Origin: UBA2231 sp964415175
GTDB taxonomy: Bacteria; Elusimicrobiota; Elusimicrobia; Elusimicrobiales; UBA9959
Length of the DNA: 64,000 nt
Reading direction: 5' to 3'
Assembly (NCBI GenBank): GCA_964415175.1
Contig: CAYPYG010000001.1
Coordinates: 88,657 to 152,656, forward strand
Part shown: in pieces, positions 16,591 to 24,986 of the stretch
Numbering within the stretch: the stretch's first letter is position 1
How the letters are laid out: every line of letters begins with the position of its first letter
Translations under genes and position numbers: made by a program
The notes under the pieces: generated by a model
Database searches by the model: none
What the model was told of the DNA's origin: nothing
The model's input: only the letters and a program-made list of their open reading frames with translations

Positions 16591-18033
16591 TTATAGGTCG
16601 TGACCGCAATATGAAAGGTTGAAGCTCTTGTTGCAGAGCGGGAAATCCGAGATCTGACCGCCGCGCAGCGCCAGGGCCAGGCCCTGCCAGTTGTGGAACG
16701 ACGGATCGACCACCTTATAGCGGAGGAATCTGCCGCCGGGCCCGGTGAAGGCGGCGTGGCAGATCTGGCCGCGCCAGCCCTCCACCAGCGAGACGGCCGC
16801 CGAATCCGGGGCGGGGTCGCCGCAGGCGGCCGCCAGCGGTCCGGCCGGAAGCGAGGCCAGCCAGCCGCGTATCAGGCGTACGGAGCGGACTATCTCGTCC
16901 CAGCGCATATATGCCCTGGCGTAAACGTCGCCGCGGCCGGGCTGCGGCGGATCATACTTCAGGTAAGGGCCGTAAGGGAAATCGCGGCGGATGTCGATAT
17001 CGACGCCGCTGGCGCGAGCCGCGGGGCCGACCAGCCCCAGCGCCGCCGCGTCCGCGCGGGAGACCAGGCCGGTGTTCTCGAAACGCTCGGTGACGGAGGG
17101 GGTGTCCCAGAGGAGCGAGACCGCGCCTTCCGTGTCGCGGAACACATCTTCGAGCCGGCGAAGCAGCTCGGCCGCGCGCGCGGGCTCGAGGTCGAAATCG
17201 ACGCCGCCCGGCCTGAGGGCGTTGCGGCCGAAACGGTTGCCGCATACCAGGGCCGTCATATTGAGATACTCGCCGCGCAGCCGGCCGCAGAAGGAGGCCG
17301 TCGGAAGGTAGGCGACGTCGCCCGAGAGCGCGCCCAGGTCGCCGGTATGATTGGCCAGGCGCTCGAGTTCCAGCAGGACGCCGCGCAGGACCTGCGCCCG
17401 CGGCGGCACGGCGCAGCCCGAGAGCGCCTCCAGAACTCCGCAGTAAGCCCAGGCGTGGCCTATGGTCGTGTCGCCGGCGAGCGTCTCGGCGTAATGCATG
17501 GAGCGCGCGTCGGGCCCGGCGGAGAGCGCCTTTTCGACGCCGCGATGCTGGTAGCCCAGCGCTATCTCCAGGTGGAAAACGTTCTCGCCGTGGCACTGGA
17601 AACGGAAATGGCCCGGTTCTATCACGCCGGCGTGCACCGGCCCGACGGCCACCTCGTGCACCTCGGGACCGTGGACGCGGAAGAAATCGCCGGTGCCCGG
17701 GTCCGGGCCGCCCGCGGGGTAGCGCACGGGCTTGAGCCAGGGATGTCCTTCGGGCCTGAGGCCCGAAAGTTCGAATATCTCGCGCTCGAAGAGATGCAGC
17801 TGCGGGAACCTGGGCGTCAGCGAGGGAAAACCGCCGGCGAGCAGCTTCGACAGCAGCAGGTCCAGCCGCCCGGCGCGGTCATGCGCCAGCGCGGCGCAGA
17901 GCCGCCAGCCGCCTTCGGCCGGCGAGGCGAAATAAGCCGCGGCCCGGCCGCCGTCGGAGAGCGCGGCGGACAATTGCGTGAAGAACTTGTCCGCGGGCAG
18001 CGCCGCCAGTTCCGCCGGGCCGAAGAGCTTCAT
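16591..18033 (-). CDS. Ehr complex large subunit, NuoC/NuoD (HycE)-like, lacking the NiFe cysteines
   Basis: 480 residues. The N-terminal ~100 residues are NuoC-like (FPQLHLFEREIFELSGLRPEGHPWLKP), the rest NuoD/HycE-like (HFRFQCHGENVFHLEIALGYQHRGVEKAL, LERLANHTGDLG). Where hydrogenases have the first ligand motif CGxC, this protein reads A186-G-D-T189 before the conserved His193. At the C-terminus DPCxxC is replaced by DFPLCNKSFNLSYCGHDL, leaving at most C476. A nickel-iron site cannot form in the usual way, which marks it as an energy-converting hydrogenase-related subunit. The start overlaps the preceding stop (ATGA). A much longer open frame upstream is chance. Confidence 0.88.
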   Translation of the reverse strand: MKLFGPAELAALPADKFFTQLSAALSDGGRAAAYFASPAEGGWRLCAALAHDRAGRLDLLLSKLLAGGFPSLTPRFPQLHLFEREIFELSGLRPEGHPWLKPVRYPAGGPDPGTGDFFRVHGPEVHEVAVGPVHAGVIEPGHFRFQCHGENVFHLEIALGYQHRGVEKALSAGPDARSMHYAETLAGDTTIGHAWAYCGVLEALSGCAVPPRAQVLRGVLLELERLANHTGDLGALSGDVAYLPTASFCGRLRGEYLNMTALVCGNRFGRNALRPGGVDFDLEPARAAELLRRLEDVFRDTEGAVSLLWDTPSVTERFENTGLVSRADAAALGLVGPAARASGVDIDIRRDFPYGPYLKYDPPQPGRGDVYARAYMRWDEIVRSVRLIRGWLASLPAGPLAAACGDPAPDSAAVSLVEGWRGQICHAAFTGPGGRFLRYKVVDPSFHNWQGLALALRGGQISDFPLCNKSFNLSYCGHDL

Positions 18034-19550
18034 CGCGCGCCTCCTATGGCCCCGGCGGCCAGGTTCAGCACCGCGTCCAGCCAGGAGGGGACGCGGAGGC
18101 CCAGCGCCGCGACCAGCACGAAAAAGAAGAGCGCGGGACGGACCATGGCGCGCGGCGGTTCGAACCTGCGTTCGGGCTCCTGCGCCGGCTCGCCGAAGGT
18201 CGTCTCGATGAAGATCTTCGCCATCGCGGCGAAGACCACGGCCAGGAAGAAGAGATAGACGCCGGCGACGGCCCAGCGCCCGTCCGCCACGGCTTCCTTG
18301 AGTATGACGAACTTGGCCAGGAAGATCCCCGACGGCGGCGTGCCGGTTATCAGCAGGAACCCCGCCAGCCACAGCGCGGCGACGGCCGGCGAACGGCGCA
18401 GCAGCCCTTTCACGTCCTTTATCTGCTTGGTCCTGTACGCGGCCAGCACCAGCCCCGAGGCGAAGAAGAGCCCGGCCTTGGTCAGAGAATGGCCGACGGC
18501 GCCCAGCAGCGCGCCGTAGAGCGCGCGGCCGCCCAGCCCCGCGCCTATGGCCAGTATGCCCATGTGCTCGATGCTCGAATAGGCCAGCATGCGCTTGTAG
18601 TCCCGCTGGCCCAGCATGAACAGCGCGGCCGTGACCAGCGAGGCCAGGCCGAAGAGCACCAGTATGCCGCCGGAGAAATCGGCCAGACCCGCCGCGCCGC
18701 AGACCTGCGCCGCGCGCAGCACGCCCAGGAAGGCGCAGTTGAGCAGCGCGCCCGAGAGCAGCGCCGAGACCACGGCCGGCGCCTCGCTGTGCGCGTCGGG
18801 CAGCCAGGTGTGGAAAGGCGCCAGGCCCATCTTGGTGCCGTAGCCGACGAAGAGGAAGATGAAGGCGGCCTTGAGCAGCTGCGAGTCGAGCCCCTCCGCG
18901 CCGGCCAGCAGGCCGTCGAGGTGCAGTCCCGCGCCGCCGCGCAGGCCGGCCGCGCCCATGAAGAGATTGCCCATCAGCGCCAGCGCGATGCCGACGGAGC
19001 AGATCAGCAGGTACTTCCAGGTCGCCTCCAGCGAGCGCTTGTGCCGGTGGAAATAGATCAGCGGCGCGCTGAGCAGCGTGGTGGCCTCGACGGCGGCCCA
19101 GAGCAGGCCCAGGTGCCGCGCGGCGGCCACGCCCGTCATCGCCGAGAGGAAGAACAGCAGGCAGCCGCTGAAGACAGCCTCGGGCGCGTTGTTGAAGATG
19201 AAGCCGTTCTCCCCCTTCTCGCCGGGGTCGCGCTTCTCCTCGGCCAGGTAGGCCGCGGCGTAATGCGCCGCGCCCAGGAACAGCAGCGAGGTCACGCCCA
19301 GGAAAAGCAGGCCGGGCGCGTCGAAGGAGAACCACTCCCAGGCGCCCGGCAGCCAGAACGGCGTTTCCCGGAACCCCTCCGCGACGGAATAGGCCCAGCC
19401 CCAGCGGCCGTAGGCCAGTATGCGGCCGGCCGTCAGCAGGAAATGCAGCCAGGCCGTCCAGAGCAGCAGCCGCCGGCGCGCGGCGTCGTCGCGCAGGAGG
19501 AAGGCGGCCGCGCCCGAGAGCAGGGGCAGGACGATCAGCACTACGGCCAT
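18030..19550 (-). CDS. Ehr complex antiporter-like membrane subunit (HyfF/NuoN-like)
   Basis: 506 residues starting MAVVLIVLPLLSGAAAFLL, about 13-14 hydrophobic helices. The conserved ion-translocation residues are visible: Glu in LLWAAVEATTLLSAP, Lys in LLKAAFIFLFVGYGTKMG, and the APFHTWLPDAHSEAP loop with its His, followed by further Lys residues (QRDYKRMLAYSSIEHMG). These are the hallmarks of the Mrp/NuoL/M/N family. In the complex it would move H+ or Na+ in step with electron transfer. The start is set by the TGATG junction with the HyfE-like gene. An in-frame extension to 19916 without this start overlaps that gene and is rejected. Confidence 0.87.
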   Translation of the reverse strand: MAVVLIVLPLLSGAAAFLLRDDAARRRLLLWTAWLHFLLTAGRILAYGRWGWAYSVAEGFRETPFWLPGAWEWFSFDAPGLLFLGVTSLLFLGAAHYAAAYLAEEKRDPGEKGENGFIFNNAPEAVFSGCLLFFLSAMTGVAAARHLGLLWAAVEATTLLSAPLIYFHRHKRSLEATWKYLLICSVGIALALMGNLFMGAAGLRGGAGLHLDGLLAGAEGLDSQLLKAAFIFLFVGYGTKMGLAPFHTWLPDAHSEAPAVVSALLSGALLNCAFLGVLRAAQVCGAAGLADFSGGILVLFGLASLVTAALFMLGQRDYKRMLAYSSIEHMGILAIGAGLGGRALYGALLGAVGHSLTKAGLFFASGLVLAAYRTKQIKDVKGLLRRSPAVAALWLAGFLLITGTPPSGIFLAKFVILKEAVADGRWAVAGVYLFFLAVVFAAMAKIFIETTFGEPAQEPERRFEPPRAMVRPALFFFVLVAALGLRVPSWLDAVLNLAAGAIGGAR

Positions 19551-20209
19551 CAGCCCTCCTCCCCGCGCCGCCAGTCGGAGAGCTGCGAGAGCGCGTCGGT
19601 GTCGATATGGTCGAACTCGCGGCTGATGTGGAAGATCGCTATGCCCATCACGAAGACCGCGACGAAGACGTCGAGCAGTATCGCCATCTCCACCATCAGC
19701 GGCTGCTCCACGAACAGCGCCAGGCCGAAGATGTAGACCCCGTTCTCCACGACGAGGTAGCCCACCACCTGCGTGATGGCCTTCACCCGGGTGGTGATAA
19801 GGAGGAAGCCGGTGAAGATGGTGGCCAGCGAGGCCGGGACGATGTAGGCCACGCCGCCCTCCGGCAGCGGCAGCCGCGAGCCCAGCCACGCCGAGGCGGC
19901 GAAGGCGGCCAGGCACAGCGTTATCGAGGCGGGGTAGCCGATCAGCGGGTCTATCTCCTTGCGCGCGCCGGTCAGCTCTCGCGCGCGCAGCATCAGCCAG
20001 GGGAAGACCAGGCCCTTGAGCGCGATGATGAAGGCGGCGAAGGCCACCGCGCGGCCGTGCGCCCCGCCGGCGGCCATCAGCGGCAGCAGGCCGGCCGCCA
20101 CGCCCTGCGCGGCCGCCAGCCGTATGCAGGAAGCGAGCGAGCCCGACACGGACATCGCCATGTTGAGCAGGATGATCAGCACTATGGTCAGTTCGGCGAA
20201 GGTGTTCAT
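19550..20209 (-). CDS. Ehr complex membrane subunit HyfE-like (NuoK-like C-terminus)
   Basis: 219 residues with six to seven hydrophobic helices, starting MNTFAELTIVLIILLNMAMS. The second half (IFTGFLLITTRVKAITQVVGYLVVENGVYIF, then MAILLDVFVAVFVMGIAIFHI) matches the HyfE pattern, whose helices carry acidic residues and correspond to NuoK. It stabilises the interface between the antiporter-like subunits and the NuoH-like subunit. It starts one base after the preceding stop and shares TGATG with the next start, so the operon is translationally coupled. Confidence 0.84.
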   Translation of the reverse strand: MNTFAELTIVLIILLNMAMSVSGSLASCIRLAAAQGVAAGLLPLMAAGGAHGRAVAFAAFIIALKGLVFPWLMLRARELTGARKEIDPLIGYPASITLCLAAFAASAWLGSRLPLPEGGVAYIVPASLATIFTGFLLITTRVKAITQVVGYLVVENGVYIFGLALFVEQPLMVEMAILLDVFVAVFVMGIAIFHISREFDHIDTDALSQLSDWRRGEEG

Positions 20210-20210
20210 G

Positions 20211-21128
20211 TCAGCGTCCGGTCTGGAAAAGCATCGCCAGCGCGGCGAAGATAAGTCCGCCCATCAGCATGTAAGGCACTTTCAGCATGCGCAGCCGGGC
20301 CATGGCCGACTCGGCGATACCGATGGCGGCGGCGATGCCGCCCATCGCGGCCAGGAAGAAGGCCCCGTCGTAGAGCCAGGAGCCCGAATGGCGCGGCAAC
20401 ACGGCCGCCGCTATCAGCGCGGCGAAGAGCCAGAGCTTGAGCGAGGCGCCGTAAAGGACGTAAGCCAGCTCGGGACCGCCGTGATCGAGCACCATCACCT
20501 CGTGTATCATCGTCAGTTCGAGATGCGTGTCCGGGTCGTCGGCCGGCACGCGGCAGTTCTCGGCCAGCATGACGATGAAGAGCGCGGCCGTCACCAGCGC
20601 CAGCACGGGCGCGGCCGCCCGCCAGGAATCGGGCGTGAGCGAAAGGAACATGCCGGCCAGCGAGAACTCCCCGGTCACGCGCGAGAGGGCGGCCAGCGAA
20701 AGGAAGAGGGCCGGCTCGGCGAAGACGGCGAACTGCGCCTCGCGGCTGGCCCCCATCCCCTCGAAAGCGGAACCGGTGTCGAGCGCGGCGAGCACGGTCA
20801 TGAAACGCGAGAAGGCCAGCAGGCCGATGATGAAAAGGAAATCGCCCTCGAAGGCCAGCGGGCCCGGCCGCCCGCCGAAGGGCAGGACTCCCAGCGCGCA
20901 GACCGCGGCGGCCAGCCCGGCGGCCGGTCCGGCCTTGAAGACCCAGGTCGTCGTGCGGCTGTAGACCGGCACCTTGCGCGCCAGCTTCGCCAGGTCGTAG
21001 TAGAGCTGCAGCGTCGGGCGGCCTTTGCGGCCGGCGAAAAGGGCTTTTACCCGGTTCACTATCCCGGGCAGGAGCGGCGCCAGCAGCAGGGCCGCGGCGA
21101 ACCTGGTCGCGGTCTCTAGAGTTTCCAT
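20211..21128 (-). CDS. Ehr complex membrane subunit NuoH/HycD-like
   Basis: 305 residues with eight or so hydrophobic segments. NuoH-family landmarks include the cytoplasmic charged loop after helix 1 (RKGRPTLQLYYDLAKLARK), and ENCRVPADDPDTHLELTMIHEVM, whose acidic residues line the channel linking the redox arm to the ion pumps. It anchors the large and small subunits to the membrane arm. Its ATG lies 13 bp inside the end of the HyfB-like gene, a tight translational overlap. Confidence 0.87.
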   Translation of the reverse strand: METLETATRFAAALLLAPLLPGIVNRVKALFAGRKGRPTLQLYYDLAKLARKVPVYSRTTTWVFKAGPAAGLAAAVCALGVLPFGGRPGPLAFEGDFLFIIGLLAFSRFMTVLAALDTGSAFEGMGASREAQFAVFAEPALFLSLAALSRVTGEFSLAGMFLSLTPDSWRAAAPVLALVTAALFIVMLAENCRVPADDPDTHLELTMIHEVMVLDHGGPELAYVLYGASLKLWLFAALIAAAVLPRHSGSWLYDGAFFLAAMGGIAAAIGIAESAMARLRMLKVPYMLMGGLIFAALAMLFQTGR

Positions 21129-23086
21129 AGGAGCAGGGCCAGCAGCGCGCCGATTATATAAAGGATATAGAACTGCAGCCGGCCGTGCTGCAGCCAGCTG
21201 AAGCGGTAGGCGGCCCGCCTGAGCATCAGCGCCGCCGGCGCGTAGAAATTATTGTAGAAGACAGCGCCGGCCTCGGTGTGGAAGTCCGAGCCCCTGGGGA
21301 AATAGCCGTCGGGCGGCGCGTGGCGGCCGGCGGTGCGCAGCAGCGGCCTGAAGAAGTCCGTCAGCGGCTGCGCGAAAGAGGAGGCGCCGTACTGCATGCG
21401 CGCCGTCGGGGCGGCGTAGCCGCAGTCCCAGGTGGGGCCGGCGGCCGGGACCTTGCCGCGCAGCAGGAAGGCGCGCAGCGCCGCCGCCAGCGCCAGCAGC
21501 AGGACCAGCGCCAGCGCGCCGGCCGAGACATAGGCCAGCGGCAGTTCCGCGGCCGACAGGAAGGCGGCTCCCGGCTCCGCGCCGAAAGCCGACGAGACCG
21601 CGGCGGCGGCGGGACCGGCCGCCGCCGACGGGAAAAGGCCGATGAACAGGCAGGCGGCGGCCGGCAGCGCCAGGCCGGCCAGCATGGGCGCGCCGCAGTC
21701 GTGGGCGGAATGGCAGCGCGAAGAGCGCGGCTCGCCCAGGAAAATCGAGCCGTAGGCCCGCGCGAAGCAGGCTCCCGCCAGTCCTCCTATCGCGGCAAGC
21801 GCCAGCAATACGGCCACGGACCAGAGCGCCGGGGCCTCGGGCCCGCGCAGCGCGCCGAAGGAGCCGAGGAAGATCAGGAACTCGCTGATGAAGCCGTTGA
21901 AAGGCGGCAGGCCGGAGATGGCCGCGGCGCCGGCCAGGAAATAGAGCGAGGTGCGCGGCATACGCTTCGCCAGCCCGCCCAGCGCCTCCAGCTCGCCGGT
22001 GCCGGTCGCGTGCATGACGGCGCCGGCCCCCATGAACAGCAGGCCCTTGAACAGCGAATGGTTGAGCGCGTGCAGCAGCGCTCCGCCGAAGCAGAGGCCG
22101 GCTACCGCCGTAGAACCGGCGGCCGAGGCCGTCACGCCCAGGCCGAGCCCCATTAATATAATTCCTATATTCTCCACGCTGGAATAGGCCAGCAGGCGCT
22201 TGAGGTCGTGCTGCGCCAGGGCGAAGATGACGCCCACCAGCCCCGAGGCCAGGCCGGCCAGCAGCAGCGCCGGCCCCCACCAGCCGTCCCAGGGCGCCAG
22301 CCAGCCCAGCGTCCGTATCAGCCCGTACACGCCGGTCTTTATCATGACGCCGCTCATCACCGCCGACACGTGGCTGGGCGCGGCCGGATGCGCCTCGGGC
22401 AGCCACACATGCAGCGGCACCACGCCGGCCTTGAGGCCGAAGCCCAGCAGCGCGGCGAGGAACGCGGCGGCGGCCGCGCCGCCCGCCGGCCTGGCGAAGG
22501 CCGCGAAATCCAGCGTCCCGGACGAAGCGCCCAGCAGCGAGAAGAGCAGGAGCAGAGCCAGCGCGCCCGCCCCGCCGGCGACCAGGTAGATCCAGGCGGC
22601 GCGGCGCGCCTGTTCCTTATGATGGTCGTAGAGCACGAGCAGGAAAGAGGAGACGGCCATCGCCTCCCAGGCCAGCATGAACAGCACCGCGTTGGCCGAG
22701 GCGAAGACCAGCGCCATCGAGGCGGAGAGCAGATTGAAGCAGCACCAGGCCGCTCCGGTCCTGCGCCCCCCTCCGGCGCCTAGGTATTCCGCGCCGTAGA
22801 CGGCGGCGAAGGCGGTCAGCAGGTAGACGGGAAGAAGGAAGAAGGCGGCCAGCGGATCGATCGAAAGCGCCAGGCGGCCCAGGGGGACTGAAAAAGCGGG
22901 CCACCCGGCGTAGGCTTCGGCGCCGGTCATGAACAGCACTCTTAGAACGGAGACGAGGCCCAGCGCCGAGCCGAGCAGCGCGCCGCCGGCGCCGATGATA
23001 CGGGCCCGCGCGGCCAGGCCTCCCGACGCGAGAGCGAGAAAAGCGGAAGAGGCCAGAACGAGAATAGAAAGCGCGAAGAAGACCAT
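21116..23086 (-). CDS. Ehr complex antiporter-like membrane subunit (HyfB/NuoL-like), first gene of the operon
   Basis: 656 residues with about 15 hydrophobic helices. The conserved Glu lies in FMLAWEAMAVSSFLLVLYDHH, the Lys in LLGFGLKAGVVPLHVWLPEAHP, and a second Lys in HDLKRLLAYSSVENIG. After ~480 residues comes a C-terminal extension with two more helices typical of HyfB/HycC-like proteins. It would act as an ion-translocating subunit. It opens a six-gene minus-strand operon with no hydrogenase-maturation gene nearby. A TAAAAT box ~70 bases upstream is a possible -10 site, and the palindromic repeat copy 2 lies beyond it. Confidence 0.87.
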   Translation of the reverse strand: MVFFALSILVLASSAFLALASGGLAARARIIGAGGALLGSALGLVSVLRVLFMTGAEAYAGWPAFSVPLGRLALSIDPLAAFFLLPVYLLTAFAAVYGAEYLGAGGGRRTGAAWCCFNLLSASMALVFASANAVLFMLAWEAMAVSSFLLVLYDHHKEQARRAAWIYLVAGGAGALALLLLFSLLGASSGTLDFAAFARPAGGAAAAAFLAALLGFGLKAGVVPLHVWLPEAHPAAPSHVSAVMSGVMIKTGVYGLIRTLGWLAPWDGWWGPALLLAGLASGLVGVIFALAQHDLKRLLAYSSVENIGIILMGLGLGVTASAAGSTAVAGLCFGGALLHALNHSLFKGLLFMGAGAVMHATGTGELEALGGLAKRMPRTSLYFLAGAAAISGLPPFNGFISEFLIFLGSFGALRGPEAPALWSVAVLLALAAIGGLAGACFARAYGSIFLGEPRSSRCHSAHDCGAPMLAGLALPAAACLFIGLFPSAAAGPAAAAVSSAFGAEPGAAFLSAAELPLAYVSAGALALVLLLALAAALRAFLLRGKVPAAGPTWDCGYAAPTARMQYGASSFAQPLTDFFRPLLRTAGRHAPPDGYFPRGSDFHTEAGAVFYNNFYAPAALMLRRAAYRFSWLQHGRLQFYILYIIGALLALLLWKL

Positions 23087-23235
23087 GCGAAGAACGCAAA
23101 GACCTTGTTTACCGCTTTACTGCTGCCGTGGCTGTCCGTGATGGGACCGGGCGGTCATTTTACCGGGCGGAGCGCCCGGGCTTATCGGCTGTCCAGACGA
23201 TAAAATTTCAGACCTCTTTATTTTACAATAAAGGA

Positions 23236-23326
23236 GGGGACGTTGTTGAGTTGTTGAGTTATTCCGGCCGGCAGACCGCGGCACCAGACCAAAAAGTCAA
23301 CAAGTCAACAACTCAACAACGTCCCC
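23236..23326. repeat. Palindromic repeat element, copy 2
   Basis: Arms 23236-23257 and 23305-23326 are perfect 22-bp inverted repeats (starting GGGGACGTTGTT and ending AACAACGTCCCC) around a 47-base centre. Compared with copy 1 the left arm differs at positions 13 and 17 (T/C becomes G/G) and the right arm carries the matching complementary changes. The two copies lie at the two ends of the Ehr operon. The 298-base gap 23087-23382 otherwise holds only a GC hairpin at 23163-23179 and the promoter of the next gene. Confidence 0.8.
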
Positions 23327-23382
23327 TACCACTACCCGCGGGGCGGGAAATTTTATATTGTTTAGGCAGGACGAGGTGAACC

Positions 23383-23790
23383 ATGAAAAACGCTATATTA
23401 CCCCTTCTTCTGCTGCTGCCCGCTTTCGCGGCGGCCGAGCAGCGCCGCCCGCCGGAGACCCCGGCGGCCATAGAGCGCCTTAAGAAAGAGGCCGCCGAGC
23501 TGGAACGGCAGGCCGCCGCCGATCCCAAGAACGCCGACATCTTCGTCAGGCTCGGCTTCACTTACGCCCGGCTGAAGCAGGCCGCCGAAGCCCAGCGGGC
23601 CTTCGAGGCCGCGGTAGCCCTGAACCCTAAAAAAGCCGAGGCCCATTATATGCTCGGTCTCATCTACGAGAAGAAAGGAATGAAGGACAGGGCTCTCTCG
23701 GCCTGGCGGGCCTGCCTGGAGCACGCCTCCGACCCGGCCATGCGCGACACGGCGAACCGTCATATACACAATCTTACGGCCGGGAAATGA
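23383..23790 (+). CDS. Small exported TPR protein
   Basis: 135 residues. The signal peptide covers about 1-18 (LPLLLLLPAFAAA then EQRR). A coiled-coil-prone stretch (PAAIERLKKEAAELERQAAADP) leads into two tetratricopeptide units (ADIFVRLGFTYARLKQAAEA and AEAHYMLGLIYEKKGMKDRA). Such proteins act as periplasmic adaptors. A TATATT box (23354-23359) and GAGGTG upstream of the ATG support the start. It overlaps the CsgG-like gene by four bases (ATGA), so the two products likely work together. Confidence 0.78.
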   Translation: MKNAILPLLLLLPAFAAAEQRRPPETPAAIERLKKEAAELERQAAADPKNADIFVRLGFTYARLKQAAEAQRAFEAAVALNPKKAEAHYMLGLIYEKKGMKDRALSAWRACLEHASDPAMRDTANRHIHNLTAGK

Positions 23791-24422
23791 ACATGAAAAA
23801 GAACCTGCTTCCCGCGCTGCTCCTGCTCTCCGCCTGCGCCACGCCCAACGTGGCCGTCAACCCGCGCGCCGACTTCAGCGCCGTAAAGCGCGTCGCCGTG
23901 CTCTCCTTCGGAGGCCAGCAGGGCGACCTGGCGGCCGACCTGCTGACGCAGAGCCTGCTGGCCCGCGGCGCGGACGTAGTGGAACGGCAGCGCCTCAACG
24001 CGGTCATGGAGGAGCAGCGGCTCACCGCCTCCACCGCTTTCGACCCGGCCACCGCCAAGCAGCTTGGCCGCCTCCTCGGCGTGGACGCCCTTTTCGTCGG
24101 CACCGTGGCCGAAAGCACCCCTCAGGCCAGCTACATAGTCAGCGGCGCCGAGAACGCCCGCCGCACTACCGTGTCTCAGGTGTCCGGCGGTTCGGTCTAT
24201 TCCGAGGGAACGGTGCTCGGCCTGCCCAACTCGCAGCTGCTCAGCACCACCGCCAACGTCTCGCTGGTCTCGCGGATGGTGGACGTGCAGACCGGCTCCG
24301 TGCTCTGGGCCGCCTCCATGTCCTACGAGGGCTTCGACGTCTCCGCCGCTATGAACGGCATCACCGAGGCCTTCGCCCGCTCGCTGGCGCAGATCTGGCC
24401 GGAACTGATAATACAGAGATAA
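23787..24422 (+). CDS. CsgG-like outer-membrane lipoprotein
   Basis: 211 residues. The signal LLPALLLLSAC gives a lipobox with the acylated Cys about residue 16. The core has the CsgG/LpoB-type layout: a first strand VKRVAVLSFGGQQGDLAADLL, the helix-loop VVERQRLNAVMEEQRL, and GRLLGVDALFVGTV. Family members form secretion pores in curli systems or activate cell-wall synthases, but no curlin-like gene lies nearby, so the role here is open. A second CsgG-like protein is encoded at 32466-33368. The gene ends 24 bases before a strong terminator. Confidence 0.78.
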   Translation: MNMKKNLLPALLLLSACATPNVAVNPRADFSAVKRVAVLSFGGQQGDLAADLLTQSLLARGADVVERQRLNAVMEEQRLTASTAFDPATAKQLGRLLGVDALFVGTVAESTPQASYIVSGAENARRTTVSQVSGGSVYSEGTVLGLPNSQLLSTTANVSLVSRMVDVQTGSVLWAASMSYEGFDVSAAMNGITEAFARSLAQIWPELIIQR

Positions 24423-24446
24423 GTCCGGCGCGTACCGGAAAGTAAA

Positions 24447-24476
24447 GCCCCCCGCTTTTAAGCGGGGGGCTTTTTT
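24447..24476 (+). terminator. Intrinsic terminator of the TPR/CsgG-like operon
   Basis: Stem GCCCCCCGCT / AGCGGGGGGC (24447-24456 with 24461-24470) with a four-base loop, followed by TTTTTT. Confidence 0.92.
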
Positions 24477-24521
24477 ATACGCGGCCCGGCTAAAAAAACA
24501 GTCTCGAACCGCCGCCGTACA

Positions 24522-24929
24522 TCAGTCCATCAGCCGCTTCTGACCTTCCAGCTCGCGTATGTACTGCACGTCCTGCGTGAACTCCAGACAGCCCAGGTAT
24601 TTCCCGCCGTCGCCGCGCAGGGCGTAGAACTCGATGAGTATCTTGTGGACCTTTTTCTCCGGACCGACGGGCAGGTCTATCCAGAACCGGGCATTGTCGC
24701 GCTTGCCTGACTTCATCTCGCCGACAAGCCGCTCCACCTGGTCCAGGCTCTTCTTGGGATGGCAGTCGCGGAAGTTCATGCCGATGCAGGTCATCGGCCT
24801 GTGGAAAAGCCGTTTCTCGTGCTTGTTCCAGCCCACCACCTCGTCGTTGGCGTCTATCACCGTGACCTCGGCCGGTATGGCCTCGATCATCGCCTTCACC
24901 ATCTCCGCGCTCATCCTGTCGAAAAGCAT
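24522..24929 (-). CDS. Single-domain PAS protein of the DUF438-associated type
   Basis: 135 residues forming essentially one PAS domain: AIPAEVTVIDANDEVVGWNK, the conserved FRDCHPKKSLDQVERLVGEM helix, RFWIDLPVGPEKKVHKILIEFYALR and GKYLGCLEFTQDVQYIR. The sequence matches the PAS domain often found C-terminal to DUF438, where it may bind a haem or small ligand. There is no output domain, so it would act by protein contact. GGAGG lies upstream of the ATG and TATAAT further upstream. Confidence 0.82.
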   Translation of the reverse strand: MLFDRMSAEMVKAMIEAIPAEVTVIDANDEVVGWNKHEKRLFHRPMTCIGMNFRDCHPKKSLDQVERLVGEMKSGKRDNARFWIDLPVGPEKKVHKILIEFYALRGDGGKYLGCLEFTQDVQYIRELEGQKRLMD

Positions 24930-24986
24930 GCTTACCTCCGTCGCGGCGCCGCCGCCCGTATATTAAGAGGTAATAATTATAGGAAA

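Noticed and set aside
16589..16609. TTG start at 16609 for the Ehr small subunit
   Set aside because: It would overlap the large-subunit gene and is a weaker start than the ATG at 16588.
16591..19335. A 914-codon open frame covering the large-subunit gene and upstream DNA
   Set aside because: The part before 18033 overlaps the HyfF-like gene in another frame and is Arg/Gly-rich nonsense; the ATGA junction and NuoC-like start fix the gene at 18033.
15845..23086. Calling the complex a functional formate hydrogenlyase or hydrogenase
   Set aside because: The nickel-ligand cysteines of the large subunit are missing and no formate dehydrogenase or hyp gene is present.
23163..23179. Hairpin CCGGGC/GCCCGG as terminator
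   Set aside because: No T-run follows on either strand and no gene ends there.
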